Origin: Anastrepha obliqua
Taxonomy: Eukaryota; Arthropoda; Insecta; Diptera; Tephritidae
Reading direction: 5' to 3'
Length of the DNA: 64,000 nt
Assembly: GCF_027943255.1 (NCBI RefSeq)
Contig: NC_072896.1
Location: 117,707,879-117,771,878, forward strand
Made by a program: the position numbers and the translations under genes. Positions within the stretch are counted from its first letter, which is position 1, and each line of letters starts with the position of its first letter. Positions 1-8,941 of the stretch are shown piece by piece. The notes under the pieces are model-generated. The model was not told the origin of the DNA. It did no database searches and saw only the letters and a list, made by a program, of their open reading frames with translations.

Positions 1-135
1 GCTGTTGTTGTTGTAGCAGCATAAACATTCCCCACACATATACGGGGAATGCTGCTGAAGTCACAGTTCTTGGCCGGGAATAAAATCTGTTCGTTCCGGT
101 TACGTAGAACTGACTGTCGAGGGAACGTCACTTGA
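1..135 (-). repeat. Possible jockey/BS-type LINE 3' UTR (antisense)
   Basis: The stretch starts with a GTT-rich run (the complement of an AAC-rich tail) and contains an inverted repeat, CATTCCCC (26-33) against GGGGAATG (44-51), flanked by AGCAGC and GCTGCT. I recall similar sequence from 3' UTRs of BS/BMC1-type jockey elements in flies, but could not check this. No coding capacity is seen. The element would continue to the left of the window. Confidence 0.35.
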
Positions 136-462
136 GGCACTTTTTGGTTGCTCTGCTGACCAGCCACAACAATCGAAACCCACACAGAAGAATTGAATAT
201 CAATATGCCATCGCTTGGGTGGCAGATTTCCTATTACCTGCATATGGCTAAGAAGGAATGTGGTTTAAGAACAAGAAGCTTTTGTAGCTGATGGAAACAT
301 CTATAAGAACTACAAATGCAGTGCATCATGAATGAAGCTCGTGTTTCTAATTCCAGGGAAACTTCTGCAGGAACAAGTAAGGAGGGAAATAACTTAAATT
401 CACGCAATGTCAAAACGTCGGTGACAGTCTTTCGTGGAACAAACAAATGACTTATGATCCTC
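136..462. other. No gene recognised
   Basis: Short open frames occur here but none resembles a known protein. Nothing supportable is seen. Confidence 0.4.
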
Positions 463-730
463 GGTGGCCGCTTGTATTATGCTGCCCGGACTGGCAAAGA
501 AATCTGAGTCCATAGTCTATCTATGTGTAATCGTACACGAGTAGGTTCAAATCTCCGTGCATGAATATTGAATATTAGAAAAATGTGTTCCTAATAGCAA
601 TCGCCCCTCGACAGGCAATGGCAAACCTCCGAGTGTATTTCTGCCATAAAGAAAGCTCCTCATAAAAACCGTTCGGAGTCCCTCCATTTCTAGAAGAAGG
701 AGGGGCTCGGCCAAACAATTATTTATTTAT
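463..730 (+). mobile_element. tRNA-derived SINE, copy 1 (diverged head)
   Basis: The body matches the other SINE copies: the CGCCCCTCGACAGGCAATGG block, the CCTCCGAGTGTATTTCTGCC block, and CTCGGCCAAACAATTATTTATT at the end. The head differs from the other copies but has a B-box-like GGTTCAAATCT at about 544-554. The ATTT-rich tail abuts the target-site duplication of the next LINE at 731-737, so that LINE inserted directly into or beside the SINE tail. Confidence 0.7.
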
Positions 731-750
731 TTTGACAATACAAGAAACTA

Positions 751-1619
751 TTGTATGAATACACAGTTAAGTTGCGTTGCGCCCTTAAAAAAGAAAAGGA
801 GAGGTATCTTCATGATTTCCTTTCTAATCTTACTCCGACGGACCAAACAGATTACGCATTGTGGAAGGCCACAAAAAATATAAATCGGCCCATACAGTAC
901 GAATCCCCAATTCGGCTAGGAAATGGTAATTGGGCACGTACGGATTCTGAAAAAGGGTGTGTATTTGCTGAACATCTGCAATCTGTCTTCACTCCCAATC
1001 AGTCTTCTGCAACTACTTGTTTACCACTAGACATATTGCAACCACCAAAAAAGCCAATAAAGTTTAAAAAAAATAACATAGTCTCAGTTATTAATCAACT
1101 TAAACCTAAAAAAGCACCAGGTTACGACAAAATCATCCCAAAAATGCTAAAAGAGCTTCCCCATATTGCCGTTCTTCATATCAGGCACATATGTATTTAA
1201 CGCCATCTCTCGTACTGCCTACTACCCGAAAGCTTGGAAATTATCTCAAATCACTATGATTGGTAAACCTGGGAAAGACTTAAGCCAAGCATCCTCATAT
1301 CGGCCAATTAGTCTATTGTCCATACTTTCAAAGCTATTTGAAAAGTTGCTCTTGCAGAAAATAATGCCCTTGTTTCAAGATAACAATATTATTCCTCAAC
1401 ACCAATTTGGATTTAGAGCAAAACATAGTACAACTGAGCAAGTTCATCGCATTGTGTCATTTATACGAAAGTCCTTTGAAAGACTGAAGAAAAAACAGTA
1501 CTGCACTGCACTGTTCTTAGACGTAGCACAAGCATTCGATAAGGTATGGCACCGCGGCCTAATTCACAAAATTACTAGTTTACTGCCTACGAATGTACAC
1601 CTCTTGCTGCAAAACTATA
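751..1619 (+). pseudogene. Jockey-type LINE RT, N-terminal half
   Basis: Two overlapping open frames together read as the spacer and fingers/palm of a jockey RT. The first ends near 1200 in LKPKKAPGYDKIIPKML; the second runs from about 1170 with AYYPKAWKLSQITMIGKPGKD, the RPISLL motif, HQFGFRAKHSTTEQVHRI and the first catalytic aspartate block LFLDVAQAFDKVWH. A one- or two-base indel near 1170 separates them. The frame stops at the Helitron edge (1619) in the codons for LQNY and resumes at 3746. RT normally copies element RNA at a nicked target; this copy cannot. Confidence 0.88.
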
Positions 1620-1889
1620 TCTATACTAATATTATAAAGAGGAAAACTTTGTTTGTTTGTTTGTTTGTTTGTTTGTTTGTTTGTTTGTTTGTTTGTTTGT
1701 AACGAATAGGCTCAAAAACTACTGGCCCGATTTTAAAAATTCTTTCACCATTCGAAAACTACATTATCCAGGAGTAACATGGATTACATTTTATTTTGGA
1801 AAAAAATAGGGTTCCGTAAGATATTTTGATTTTTCGGACACAAACTGAAAAAAATCTTATATATAAAATAAAGTCAACTTTTTGTGTGT

Positions 1890-3060
1890 GTTCGCTAACC
1901 GGCCGTGTCTGCACCGAATTAAACCAAACTTACACACATAGTTAAGAAGGTATTGAAGATGGTTTCCGTATAGTTTGGATACCTATTGGTGGATAGGGCT
2001 CGAGATATAGGTCAAAACGTGGACCCGGGTAACCTTCGGATGTGTATGTACAATATGGGTATCAAATGGAAGCTGTTGGTGAATGCTTTAGTTCAGAGTA
2101 TTTTTCATGCCGCTCCGTGACTAGGGTCTCGAGATAGAGACCAAAACGTGGACCCTAGAATGTGTATGTACAATATGGGTATCAAATGGAAGCTGTTGGT
2201 GAATGCTTTAGTACAGAGTATTTTTCATGCCGCTCCGTGACTGGGGTCTCGAGATATAGGTCAAAACGTGGACCCGGGTAACCTTTGGATGTGTATGCAC
2301 AATATGGGTATCAAATGGAAGCTGTTGGTGAATGCTTTAGTTCAGAGTATTTCCATCCGCTCCGTGACTAGGGTCTCGAGATAGAGACCAAAACGTGGAC
2401 CCTAGAATGTGTTTGTACAATACGGATATCAAATGAAAGCTGTTGATAAGTGCTTTAATACGGGGTAATTTTCATACCTATTGATGACTGGGATCTGGAA
2501 ATATATGCCAAAACGTGGACCCGCCGTGTCTTTGCACCGAATTAAACCAAACTTACACACATTGTTAAGGAGGTATTGAAGATGGTTTCCGTATAGTTTG
2601 GATACCTATTGGTAGAAAGGGTCTCGAGATATAGGTCAAAACGTGGACCCGGGTAACCTTTGGATGTGTATGTACAATATGGGTATCAAATGGAAGCTGT
2701 TGGTGAATGCTTTAGTTCAGAGTATTTCCATCCGCTCCGTGACTAGGGTCTCGAGATAGAGACCAAATCGTGGACCCTAGAATGTATTTGTACAATATGG
2801 GTATCAAATGAATGCTGTTGATAAGTGCTTTAATACGGGGTAATTTTCATACCTATTGATGACTAGGGTCTCGAGATATAGGTCAAAACGTGGACCCGGG
2901 TAACCTTTGGTTGTGTATGTACAATATAGGTATCAAATGAAAACTGTTGATAAGTGCTTTAATACGGGGTAATTTTAATACCTATTGATGACTAGGGTCT
3001 CGAAATATATGCCAAAACGTGGACCCGCCGTGTCTTTGCACCGAATTAAACCAAACTTAT
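1890..3060. repeat. ~120-130 bp tandem array inside the Helitron
   Basis: About nine units, marked by recurrent CGTGGACCC (near 2018, 2147, 2268, 2394, 2515, 2645, 2771, 2890 and 3020), with two alternating subtypes (GTGGACCCGGGTAACC and GTGGACCCTAGAATG). A longer block beginning CCGTGTCTGCACCGAATTAA recurs near 1903, 2523 and 3027, giving a higher-order period of about 500-620 bp. Internal minisatellites are common in non-autonomous Helitrons. Confidence 0.85.
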
Positions 3061-3079
3061 GCACATTGTTAAGTAAGTA

Positions 3080-3283
3080 TTGAAAATGGGTTTCGTAAAG
3101 TTTGGTTGTAATTCGGAGCAGTGGCAACGGGTACAGCGTTCTTTTGAGCCAGCCATAATGTCGCTTACTTTTTTAACGCTTGGGGCGGAACTGAACTGTC
3201 AAATTGACAGTGTTAGTTACAATGTGTCAATATTTCTTTCTGATTTGGATGCCATATGGAAAAAACGTAAGTGCAACATGTAA
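3080..3283 (+). other. Short open frame in the Helitron, probably non-coding
   Basis: A 67-residue open frame after the tandem array. It has no recognisable motif and is shorter than any Helitron protein. It is listed only because it is the longest open frame in the element's unique part. The DNA after it (3290-3740) is AT-rich without coding signal. Confidence 0.25.
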
Positions 3284-3745
3284 AAATTGTTTGTGAATTT
3301 TTTTGGAGTGGATTTTGGAACAGTGAATAATTTCTTACGAAATTTGAGAATTTAATGTGAAATCGGAATGAAATTATGTGTTCGTGGAAAAAACAATTTT
3401 TTTCGTTTTTTTTGTTTTAAATATAAATGGATAATGGTTAAAAAAGCACCAATGCTTAATAAAACATATAAATTGAAGCGAAAAATTCATGGATGATCAG
3501 GAAAAAAGACGATTGTTTATTCATATGCGTTGATTTGAAATTTAAAAACAATCTTCTTTTTTCTTGATTTTCAATTTATATTTTATATTTACTCAAAAAC
3601 AAATAGAAAAACAAAAAATATTGTTTATGCCAAAGCGCTTGAATAAAGAATAAAGAAATAAATAATATGAAAACCATATATTTTCTGTTCTAAACCATAT
3701 CTGTTCTATTTTAGTGTGCCCAGCAAAGGGGGCCGGGTTTGCTAG

Positions 3746-4579
3746 TCACTAATAGAGAATTTGTTGTAAAGCAAAAAGATTTTTCTCTCGGCATTGTAGA
3801 ATAGACGCTGGAGTTCCACAAGGCAGCGTTCTGGGCCCTATTTCATATGTATTATACACATCTGATATGCCAACGACGAGCCAAACAATGACATCAACAT
3901 TTGTCGATGATACTGCAATACTTTGCACTCACACAGACCCAAAAGTAGCAACGTCTATATTACAAAGGCATATACTTGAAACAGAAGTATGGTTAAAAAC
4001 TGGAGAATAAAGGTTAATGAAACCAAATGCGTGCATATTACTTTTACTCTAAGAAAAGAAACTTACCCTGCAGTTACAATAAACGGCCAGAATATACCAC
4101 AGCAAAACGAAATAAAATATCTTGGAATTCACTTAGATAGAAGACTCACATGGCGGAATCATATTGAAAAGAAAGTGTCGAATATCAAGCTTAAAATGAA
4201 AAGCCTATATTGGATGCTTAATTCGAAATCAGCATTACCTCTAGAGTACAAAGTGCTACTATATAAAGCCATGCTAAAACCAATATGGACATATGGTATA
4301 GAAATGTGGGGAACGGCTACGCCCTCAAATATCGAAAAACTTCAGAGAGTGCAATCTAAAGCCTTGCGGATAATCACGGGAGCTCCATGGTATATAAAGA
4401 ACGCTAACATTCACAGAGATATTTGCATACCTCGTGTAGCCGATGAAATAGTACGGTTGAGCAAAAAATACCTACAAAAGCTAGAAGACCATCCCAATAA
4501 ACTAGCGCGAAATCTACTTTTAGATGAACGTCACACACGATTGAAAAAAAGAGACATCTTCAAGTCTGCACTATCTTAA
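3746..4579 (+). pseudogene. Jockey-type LINE RT, C-terminal half
   Basis: Continues the frame interrupted at 1619. After the restored LQNYI junction there is a stop and frameshift near 3800, then GVPQGSVLGP, the catalytic box as FVDD instead of the usual FADD/YADD, WLKNWRIKVNETKC, YLGIHLDRRLTW, and the thumb region ending IITGAPWYIKN and IVRLSKKYLQKLEDHPN. The open frame from 3989 runs 196 residues to a TAA. FVDD keeps both aspartates. The jockey clade lacks RNase H, and none is seen here. Confidence 0.88.
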
Positions 4580-4969
4580 TGATCTCATCTCACGCGAGAG
4601 TCCGTCCACAACTTCCTCCAACCACATCTATCACATTCGAAACAAAAACAAAAAAACAACATCATTTTCACAATCGACATGAGAGACAACGGAAGCTCTA
4701 AGGGAGACTGGAAACTAGGCCTTTCCGGCTCCCAGCTACGAAGAATCGGAGACTGGAAACCCGTCCTTTTCAGCTCCCAACTATGAAGAATTGGAGATTC
4801 ACAACCGATTTAATCATATATGTAAATATATGTTCATTTGAGCAAATAATTCGTTTCTTAGCACTGGCAAGGAAACATATTACTCCAGTATATAAGATTT
4901 GTAAACTTATTGTTAGTTTCTTATACAAGAAAGATTCAATAAATAAAGAAAAATGGAAAAAAAAAAAAA
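4580..4969 (+). repeat. LINE 3' UTR with ~55 bp tandem duplication
   Basis: Follows the RT stop codon. At about 4705-4798 a unit beginning GGAGACTGGAAAC and ending GAAGAAT(C/T)GGAGA occurs twice with minor differences. The segment ends AATAAA (near 4938), about 20 bases, then a run of A. This is the expected polyadenylated end of a LINE transcript. Confidence 0.75.
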
Positions 4970-4976
4970 TTTGACA

Positions 4977-5735
4977 GGGATGATTAGGGAGTAGAAAACG
5001 TAATGCATTATCTTTGCCAATTTGAGCTATTCCAGCTTCGCAGATCCGGCTGTCGTGGGTGCTTGTATAAGCTAAGCTATTTCGAGCTGTTGTTTGAGCT
5101 ATTGAATTAGAATAGTAAAATTCCAAGTACAGAAAGATTTTACTTAATCTGCGTTTTTCGTACATTTTACCATAACTGCAAGCTTTGTCCTATTCCGATG
5201 CTACAGGGTGTGCTTCCCAATGTTTTGGCCTAATAAAACAAGAAGCCGGCGACTGGCCTGCATTGACTGGCCAACAAGCAAATGGCGTTGATTGAAAACT
5301 ACAAAATACGCAAGTGAACAACTTGCAACAGCTTTACACACTAAATTCGCACATGTATGTACATAAATACATACATACGTACATACATACATATGTACGT
5401 ATATAAGTGCCTGCATGCTTGGTTGCGTAAACACTTATAAAATACCCGGCAAGCCAATGACGCCAGTGAAACGCCACGAAAATTACAGAAAATAAAGTCG
5501 TACACCTTCCCGCACCCACTCTCGGCTCTCGCTTAGCTACCCAAACTAAACATTTACTTGTATGCACTCAGCAATAAAAAAGCAATGAGGAAATCTACTG
5601 CACCAGTGTGCCATACCCGGCCCAGCTCTGTGCCTCTCTACTGGTGTTGTTCTTCGGACAGGTTGGCTTTGCTTGGCTTCCCGCACAACATAACTCGTAA
5701 ATGTTTTTCAATCATCATGAAAATGTCGCAATGAG
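4977..5735. other. No gene; ACAT/TACG microsatellite
   Basis: A degenerate (TACA)n microsatellite lies at about 5350-5405. Several short open frames overlap it on the minus strand but encode only low-complexity sequence. Nothing else is recognised. Confidence 0.5.
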
Positions 5736-5785
5736 TTGTTTGACAATGTAGTTCTGTATTGTAGTTGTGATGATGATGATGTTGG

Positions 5786-6020
5786 CGCAACATTACATAA
5801 AACAATGTTATTGGTGTGCGGGAAAATTTGCTATTGTAAGGTCGGAGTGCTTGAGAGACGAATTCTGCGGAAAGTTTTTGGACCTTTACACGTTAGCAAC
5901 GGCAAGTATCGCAGGCGATGAAACAATGAGCTGTATGAGCTTTACAACACATAGACAAAGCGCAACGAATAAAGATCCAGTGGCTACTTTGGATGGGTCA
6001 TGTCGTCTGAATGGTTCACC
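5786..6020 (+). pseudogene. (GAA)n-tailed LINE, RT C-terminal fragment
   Basis: Reads ERRILRKVFGPLHVSNGKYR, then NNELYELY, TKRNE and GYFGWVMSS in broken frames. It corresponds to the FERKILRKI(F/S)..LHVGNGEYRRR block seen on the minus strand near 21.8, 42.6 and 46.9 kb. It is a short 3' portion of that LINE's RT C-terminus, here on the plus strand, with no 3' tail preserved. Confidence 0.7.
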
Positions 6021-6024
6021 TGGC

Positions 6025-6317
6025 TCTGCGTGCGACTTTGCAAATTTCTTTATGGTTGCCGTAACTGAATCAATATTGAGGCCCGGTTCCAGATCTTGCG
6101 TCCTAATATACCATGGAGCACAAACTGCATGCTTGAGTGCCTTAGTCTGACATCTTTGTATTTGCAATGTGTTACTATAGCTGGTGCATCCCCATAGCTG
6201 AATCCCAGATAGCTGATAGGGGGCCAAGCACACTTCCTTGCGGCATACCAGCTTCTATCTCTTTCAGTTCAGAGAACTCATCTTCATATCTGACGCGAAA
6301 ATAGATATGGCAGTACA
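6025..6317 (-). pseudogene. Jockey-type LINE, distal RT fragment
   Basis: Minus strand reads YFRVRYEDEFSELKEIEAGM joined to PQGSVLGPL, then jumps to IQLWGCTS, IQRCQTKAL, APWYIR and ATIKKFAKSHAE. The YADD box and thumb between these blocks are missing, so there is an internal deletion of several hundred bases. It is probably the same copy as 7095-8005, separated by a nested LINE 5' end. The left end abuts a plus-strand LINE fragment near 6020. Confidence 0.75.
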
Positions 6318-6976
6318 TTTTTGAAGTGAAACTTCTTAGGCGTCGATGGAGGAGCGAGAATGGAGAGTAAAATTTCAAGGCCATGCAACATTTTGGGCAT
6401 TTTCGTTCCGCGAGAGAGAAAAAGATGTAACGTAGAGGAGAAGGAGAGAGAGAGCTACATATATCTTATATATATCTTAGATACACTTTAGGCTATTTTT
6501 CCTCAGTTTTTCCTTGTGGTTGCTCATTTCTAGTTAGAAATAACACTGCCTACTTTTTGGCACTTGTTTGTTGATGCAAACTTGCAGGAAATATATTTTT
6601 GGTGCCTACTTTTTGGCGTTATATTCCCTTGGTACCTACTGTTTGGGGCGCTTTTTGGTCCCAATGTTTTTGGCGTTTTTTTTTTGGTGCCTACTTTTTG
6701 GCGCTTATTTACGTTTCCTGGCTAATGCTTGGGCGTACTATAAAGTGCTAACCTTTCCGACGTCGGATTTATTGGTACTGCCTTGCGATAATTTGTGCCG
6801 TTGCCGCGGTCCTGGAATCGCTGCGTTTGTGCGGGTGATGAACGCTCGGAGTAGTGCGCGTTGTTGCCAGGATTTGTGTCCGGCGTTTATCTATAGCGGT
6901 CGACCCTTCTCCGTGTTTTGGAAATTTTGTCTTTTTGTATTCTCTGCAAATGTTGTGAATTTATTTAGATATATAT

Positions 6977-7014
<38 letters not shown>

Positions 7015-7095
7015 TCTCTCTCGGGTCTCTCCCTCTTTCTTTATCTGCCTTCAAAGTTTCACTTGTGTGTTATGTGTACTACGCTACACGCACTT
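6318..7095 (+). mobile_element. 5' end of a LOA/R1-like LINE, nested in a jockey LINE
   Basis: From CATTTTTGAAGTG onward this matches 25596-25920, the start of the long RNase H-bearing LINE, so both copies share a 5' terminus. The first ~400 bases carry a degenerate repeated motif, TGCCTACTTTTTGGCG (6546-6715, about five versions). No ORF1 or ORF2 is present. The right boundary is uncertain (about 7060-7100), where minus-strand jockey RT sequence resumes. A 244-residue open frame through here is rich in Ser-Leu from the TC microsatellite and is not a gene. Confidence 0.6.
6975..7022. repeat. (TC)n microsatellite
   Basis: A run of about 17 TC dinucleotides followed by interrupted TCTC, within the nested LINE 5' end. 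Confidence 0.9.
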
Positions 7096-8005
7096 TTTTT
7101 ATTTTCCCCATGTGCGCGGAATCCAAATGGCCGTGTTGGTATTATTTGTTTATTTTCTATGATATTGTTCAGGCGCTTTACCAAAAATTTTCTCAACAGT
7201 TCTCATAAAATGCGCTACAGTGATATTGGCCGTTATGATGCTACATCGTTTGGAGGCTTTCCTGGTTTTAGAATCATGATGACATCAGCTATTTTCCAAT
7301 AAATTAGAAAGTATTGCAGCTTAAAGCAAGCATTCATTATGTTTGTTAGTTTTGTAATGATGTTTTGTGGAACATGTTTGAGTACTTCGGCAGTTATTAA
7401 ATCAAACCCTGGCGATGTCTTCGACTTTAACTTTTGTACCTCGTCGCACATCTCATCTTCAGTTATGGGTACTATACCGCCATTATTATCGCTGGATATG
7501 CCATCAATATTAGTTGTTGGTGATGTGTCGCTATTGGGAGTAAAGATGTTTACCAAATAGTCTGAAAATATGTTTGCTTTTTCTGTATTTGTTTTCACGC
7601 ATCCATTATTGTCTACCTTGATTGGTGGGTTATGGTTAGTAGCTGGCTGTTTAAGCTTTTTGGTGCATTTCCATAGTGAGTAATTTGTGTATCTTTTATG
7701 ATTTAATTGCTGTACGTAGTTCGTAAACGATTGATTTTTATATTCTTTAATTTCATGGCTGAGATCTGCTGCTTTATTCAAAGCTGCTCTACCTACGCCG
7801 CATTTTTCGCTTCTTTAGCACCATTTCATTTATATCTTTTGTGTATTTGGTGCTAGCGAAAAATTTTCATTAAAGAAGGGTGCCCGACCAAGCAGGGTGT
7901 TGTATTTCTCTTGCCAGTTTTAAAACTTCGTCATCTATCTTTGCTGTTAGGTCCATTGGCAACGCTTTAAGTGTCAAATCAAAAATGATCCTTGAACATT
8001 TTTCT
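7095..8005 (-). pseudogene. Jockey-type LINE, spacer and RT N-terminal part
   Basis: The minus strand from 8005 reads LPMDLTAKIDDEVLKLAREI, then an open frame (7781-7233) with NYSLWKCTKKLKQP, SDYLVNIFTPN, LKSKTSPGFDLITAEVLKHV and DVIMILKPGKPPNDVAS. A stop replaces the Tyr of the usual SYRPISL, after which RPISL, KRLNNIIENKQIIPT and FGFR are readable to about 7100. It is a jockey relative of the 738-4969 copy but clearly a different, older copy. It is interrupted at about 7095 by the nested LINE 5' end. Confidence 0.82.
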
Positions 8006-8029
8006 AGAGACTAAGTGATTATATATATA

Positions 8030-8338
8030 TAATTGGCGCGAACACCCTTTTTGGGTGTTTGGCCGAGCTCCTCCTCCTATTAGTGGTGTGCGTCTTGATG
8101 TTGTTCCACAAATGGAGGGACCTACAGTTTCAAGCCGATTCCGAACGGCTGTTATATTTTAATGAGGAGCTTTTTCATGGCAGAAATACACTCGGAGGTT
8201 TGCCATTGCCTGCGAGGGGCGACCGCTGTTAGAAAAATGTTTTTCTTAATTTTAGTGTTTCACCGAGATGCGAACCAACGTTCTCTCTGTGAATTCCGAA
8301 TGGTAGTCACACACCAACCCATTCGGCTACGGCTACCG
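8030..8338 (-). mobile_element. tRNA-derived SINE, copy 2
   Basis: On the minus strand it has a tRNA-like head (A-box TAGCCGAATGG, slightly mutated near 8325; B-box region near 8265), the conserved body, CTCGGCCAAACACCC, the hairpin partner GGGTGTT, CGCGCCAATT and a TA-rich tail. The AACACCC/GGGTGTT stem is perfect here (about 8039-8060). It lies immediately upstream of the minus-strand jockey fragment. Confidence 0.85.
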
Positions 8339-8391
8339 TTGAATTATTACTCCACAAACTATTATTTTCTCAAAATTTCCTCATGGCTTAA

Positions 8392-8937
8392 GGGGGAACA
8401 CCACTGTGAACACGTGAAAATTAAGTGATTTTCATGAATTTTTTTTATAAGAAGAGATGATTATTTGAGGATCGGACAAATTATAATTTCTTTAACACAA
8501 ATTCTTTGACACAAATTTTTATTAAAAGATGACGGTGTTTTTTAATTTTATTTTTTTTGCGAAAACGGTGCTGGTTGAAAAATGAGTTTGTGTTTTTACC
8601 CCTTTTTTTGTTTTCAAAAGGCTGGAAAAATATTAATTTTTGGAATTTTTAAAAACGGCTAGCCAATACATGTGCAAAAATTAAAAACAAAATTAAAATC
8701 AGTTCATAAGTCTTCGAGAAATCGAGGCCACCGTGTTCAGAAAAGTCGTTTTAAGAAAAACGCGTTTAAAGTTTTCGTTGGACGTTGTAACTCACTACCT
8801 GCACTTATTGTATTGGGTATAACATCGTCAATTTTCAAAATTTTAAGTTAAAATTATTTTTACATATTTTTGAATACATCTACTTTAAGCAAATGCAGAA
8901 AACAAAAACAAAATTTTTGAAAAATCACAGTGGTGAT
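8392..8937 (-). mobile_element. TTAA-flanked non-autonomous DNA transposon (Kolobok-like?)
   Basis: TTAA at 8388-8391 and at 8938-8941 flank a 546 bp segment with terminal inverted repeats containing CACCACTGTGA (left end GGGGGAACACCACTGTGA; right end complementary to ATCACCACTGTGA). No open frame is present. Read on the minus strand, 8749-8777 nearly matches the end of the transposase gene at 62476-62505 (CGAAACTTTAAACGCG then TTTTTCT), suggesting a deletion derivative of a related element. TTAA target sites are known for piggyBac and Kolobok; Kolobok is an inference. Confidence 0.65.
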
Positions 8938-8941
8938 TTAA

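Larger units (their letters stand above)
1620..3745 (+). mobile_element. Non-autonomous Helitron
   Basis: The element starts TCTATACTAATATTATAAAG, followed by a GTTT microsatellite (about 1649-1700), and ends GCTAG immediately before T. This fits the Helitron rule of 5'-TC...CTRR-3' inserted between A and T. An inverted repeat AGCAAA/TTTGCT (3722-3743) sits at the 3' end as the terminator-like hairpin. The host base before is A (1619) and after is T (3746). Joining the flanks restores an open reverse transcriptase frame, which independently confirms both boundaries. No Rep/helicase gene is present, so it would have needed enzymes from elsewhere. A second TC(TTATATATAAAA) at 1855 looks subterminal and is not the end. 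Confidence 0.88.
738..4969 (+). mobile_element. 5'-truncated jockey-clade LINE, split by a Helitron
   Basis: A non-LTR retrotransposon copy starting in the spacer between endonuclease and reverse transcriptase (RT) and ending in a 3' UTR with a short poly-A run (about 4957-4969). TTTGACA at 731-737 is repeated at 4970-4976, a 7 bp target-site duplication that fixes both ends. The jockey assignment rests on the RT sequence (SYRPISLLSILSKLFEKLL, QFGFR, GVPQGSVLGP, YLGIHLDRRLTWRNHI). 5' truncation is usual for LINE copies. The copy is dead: frameshifts near 1170 and 3800, a 2.1 kb Helitron insertion, and no endonuclease. Confidence 0.9.

Noticed and set aside
1890..3060. CRISPR-like repeat array
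   Set aside because: Units are ~125 bp, directly adjacent without unique spacers, and lie inside a Helitron in a eukaryotic genome.
1855..3745. Alternative Helitron start at TCTTATATATAAAA
   Set aside because: The sequence from 1620 also fits the 5' end, and only the 1620/3745 pair restores the interrupted RT frame.
6568..7302. 244-residue open frame
   Set aside because: Runs through a LINE 5' leader and a TC microsatellite (Ser-Leu repeats); no protein-like composition or motif.
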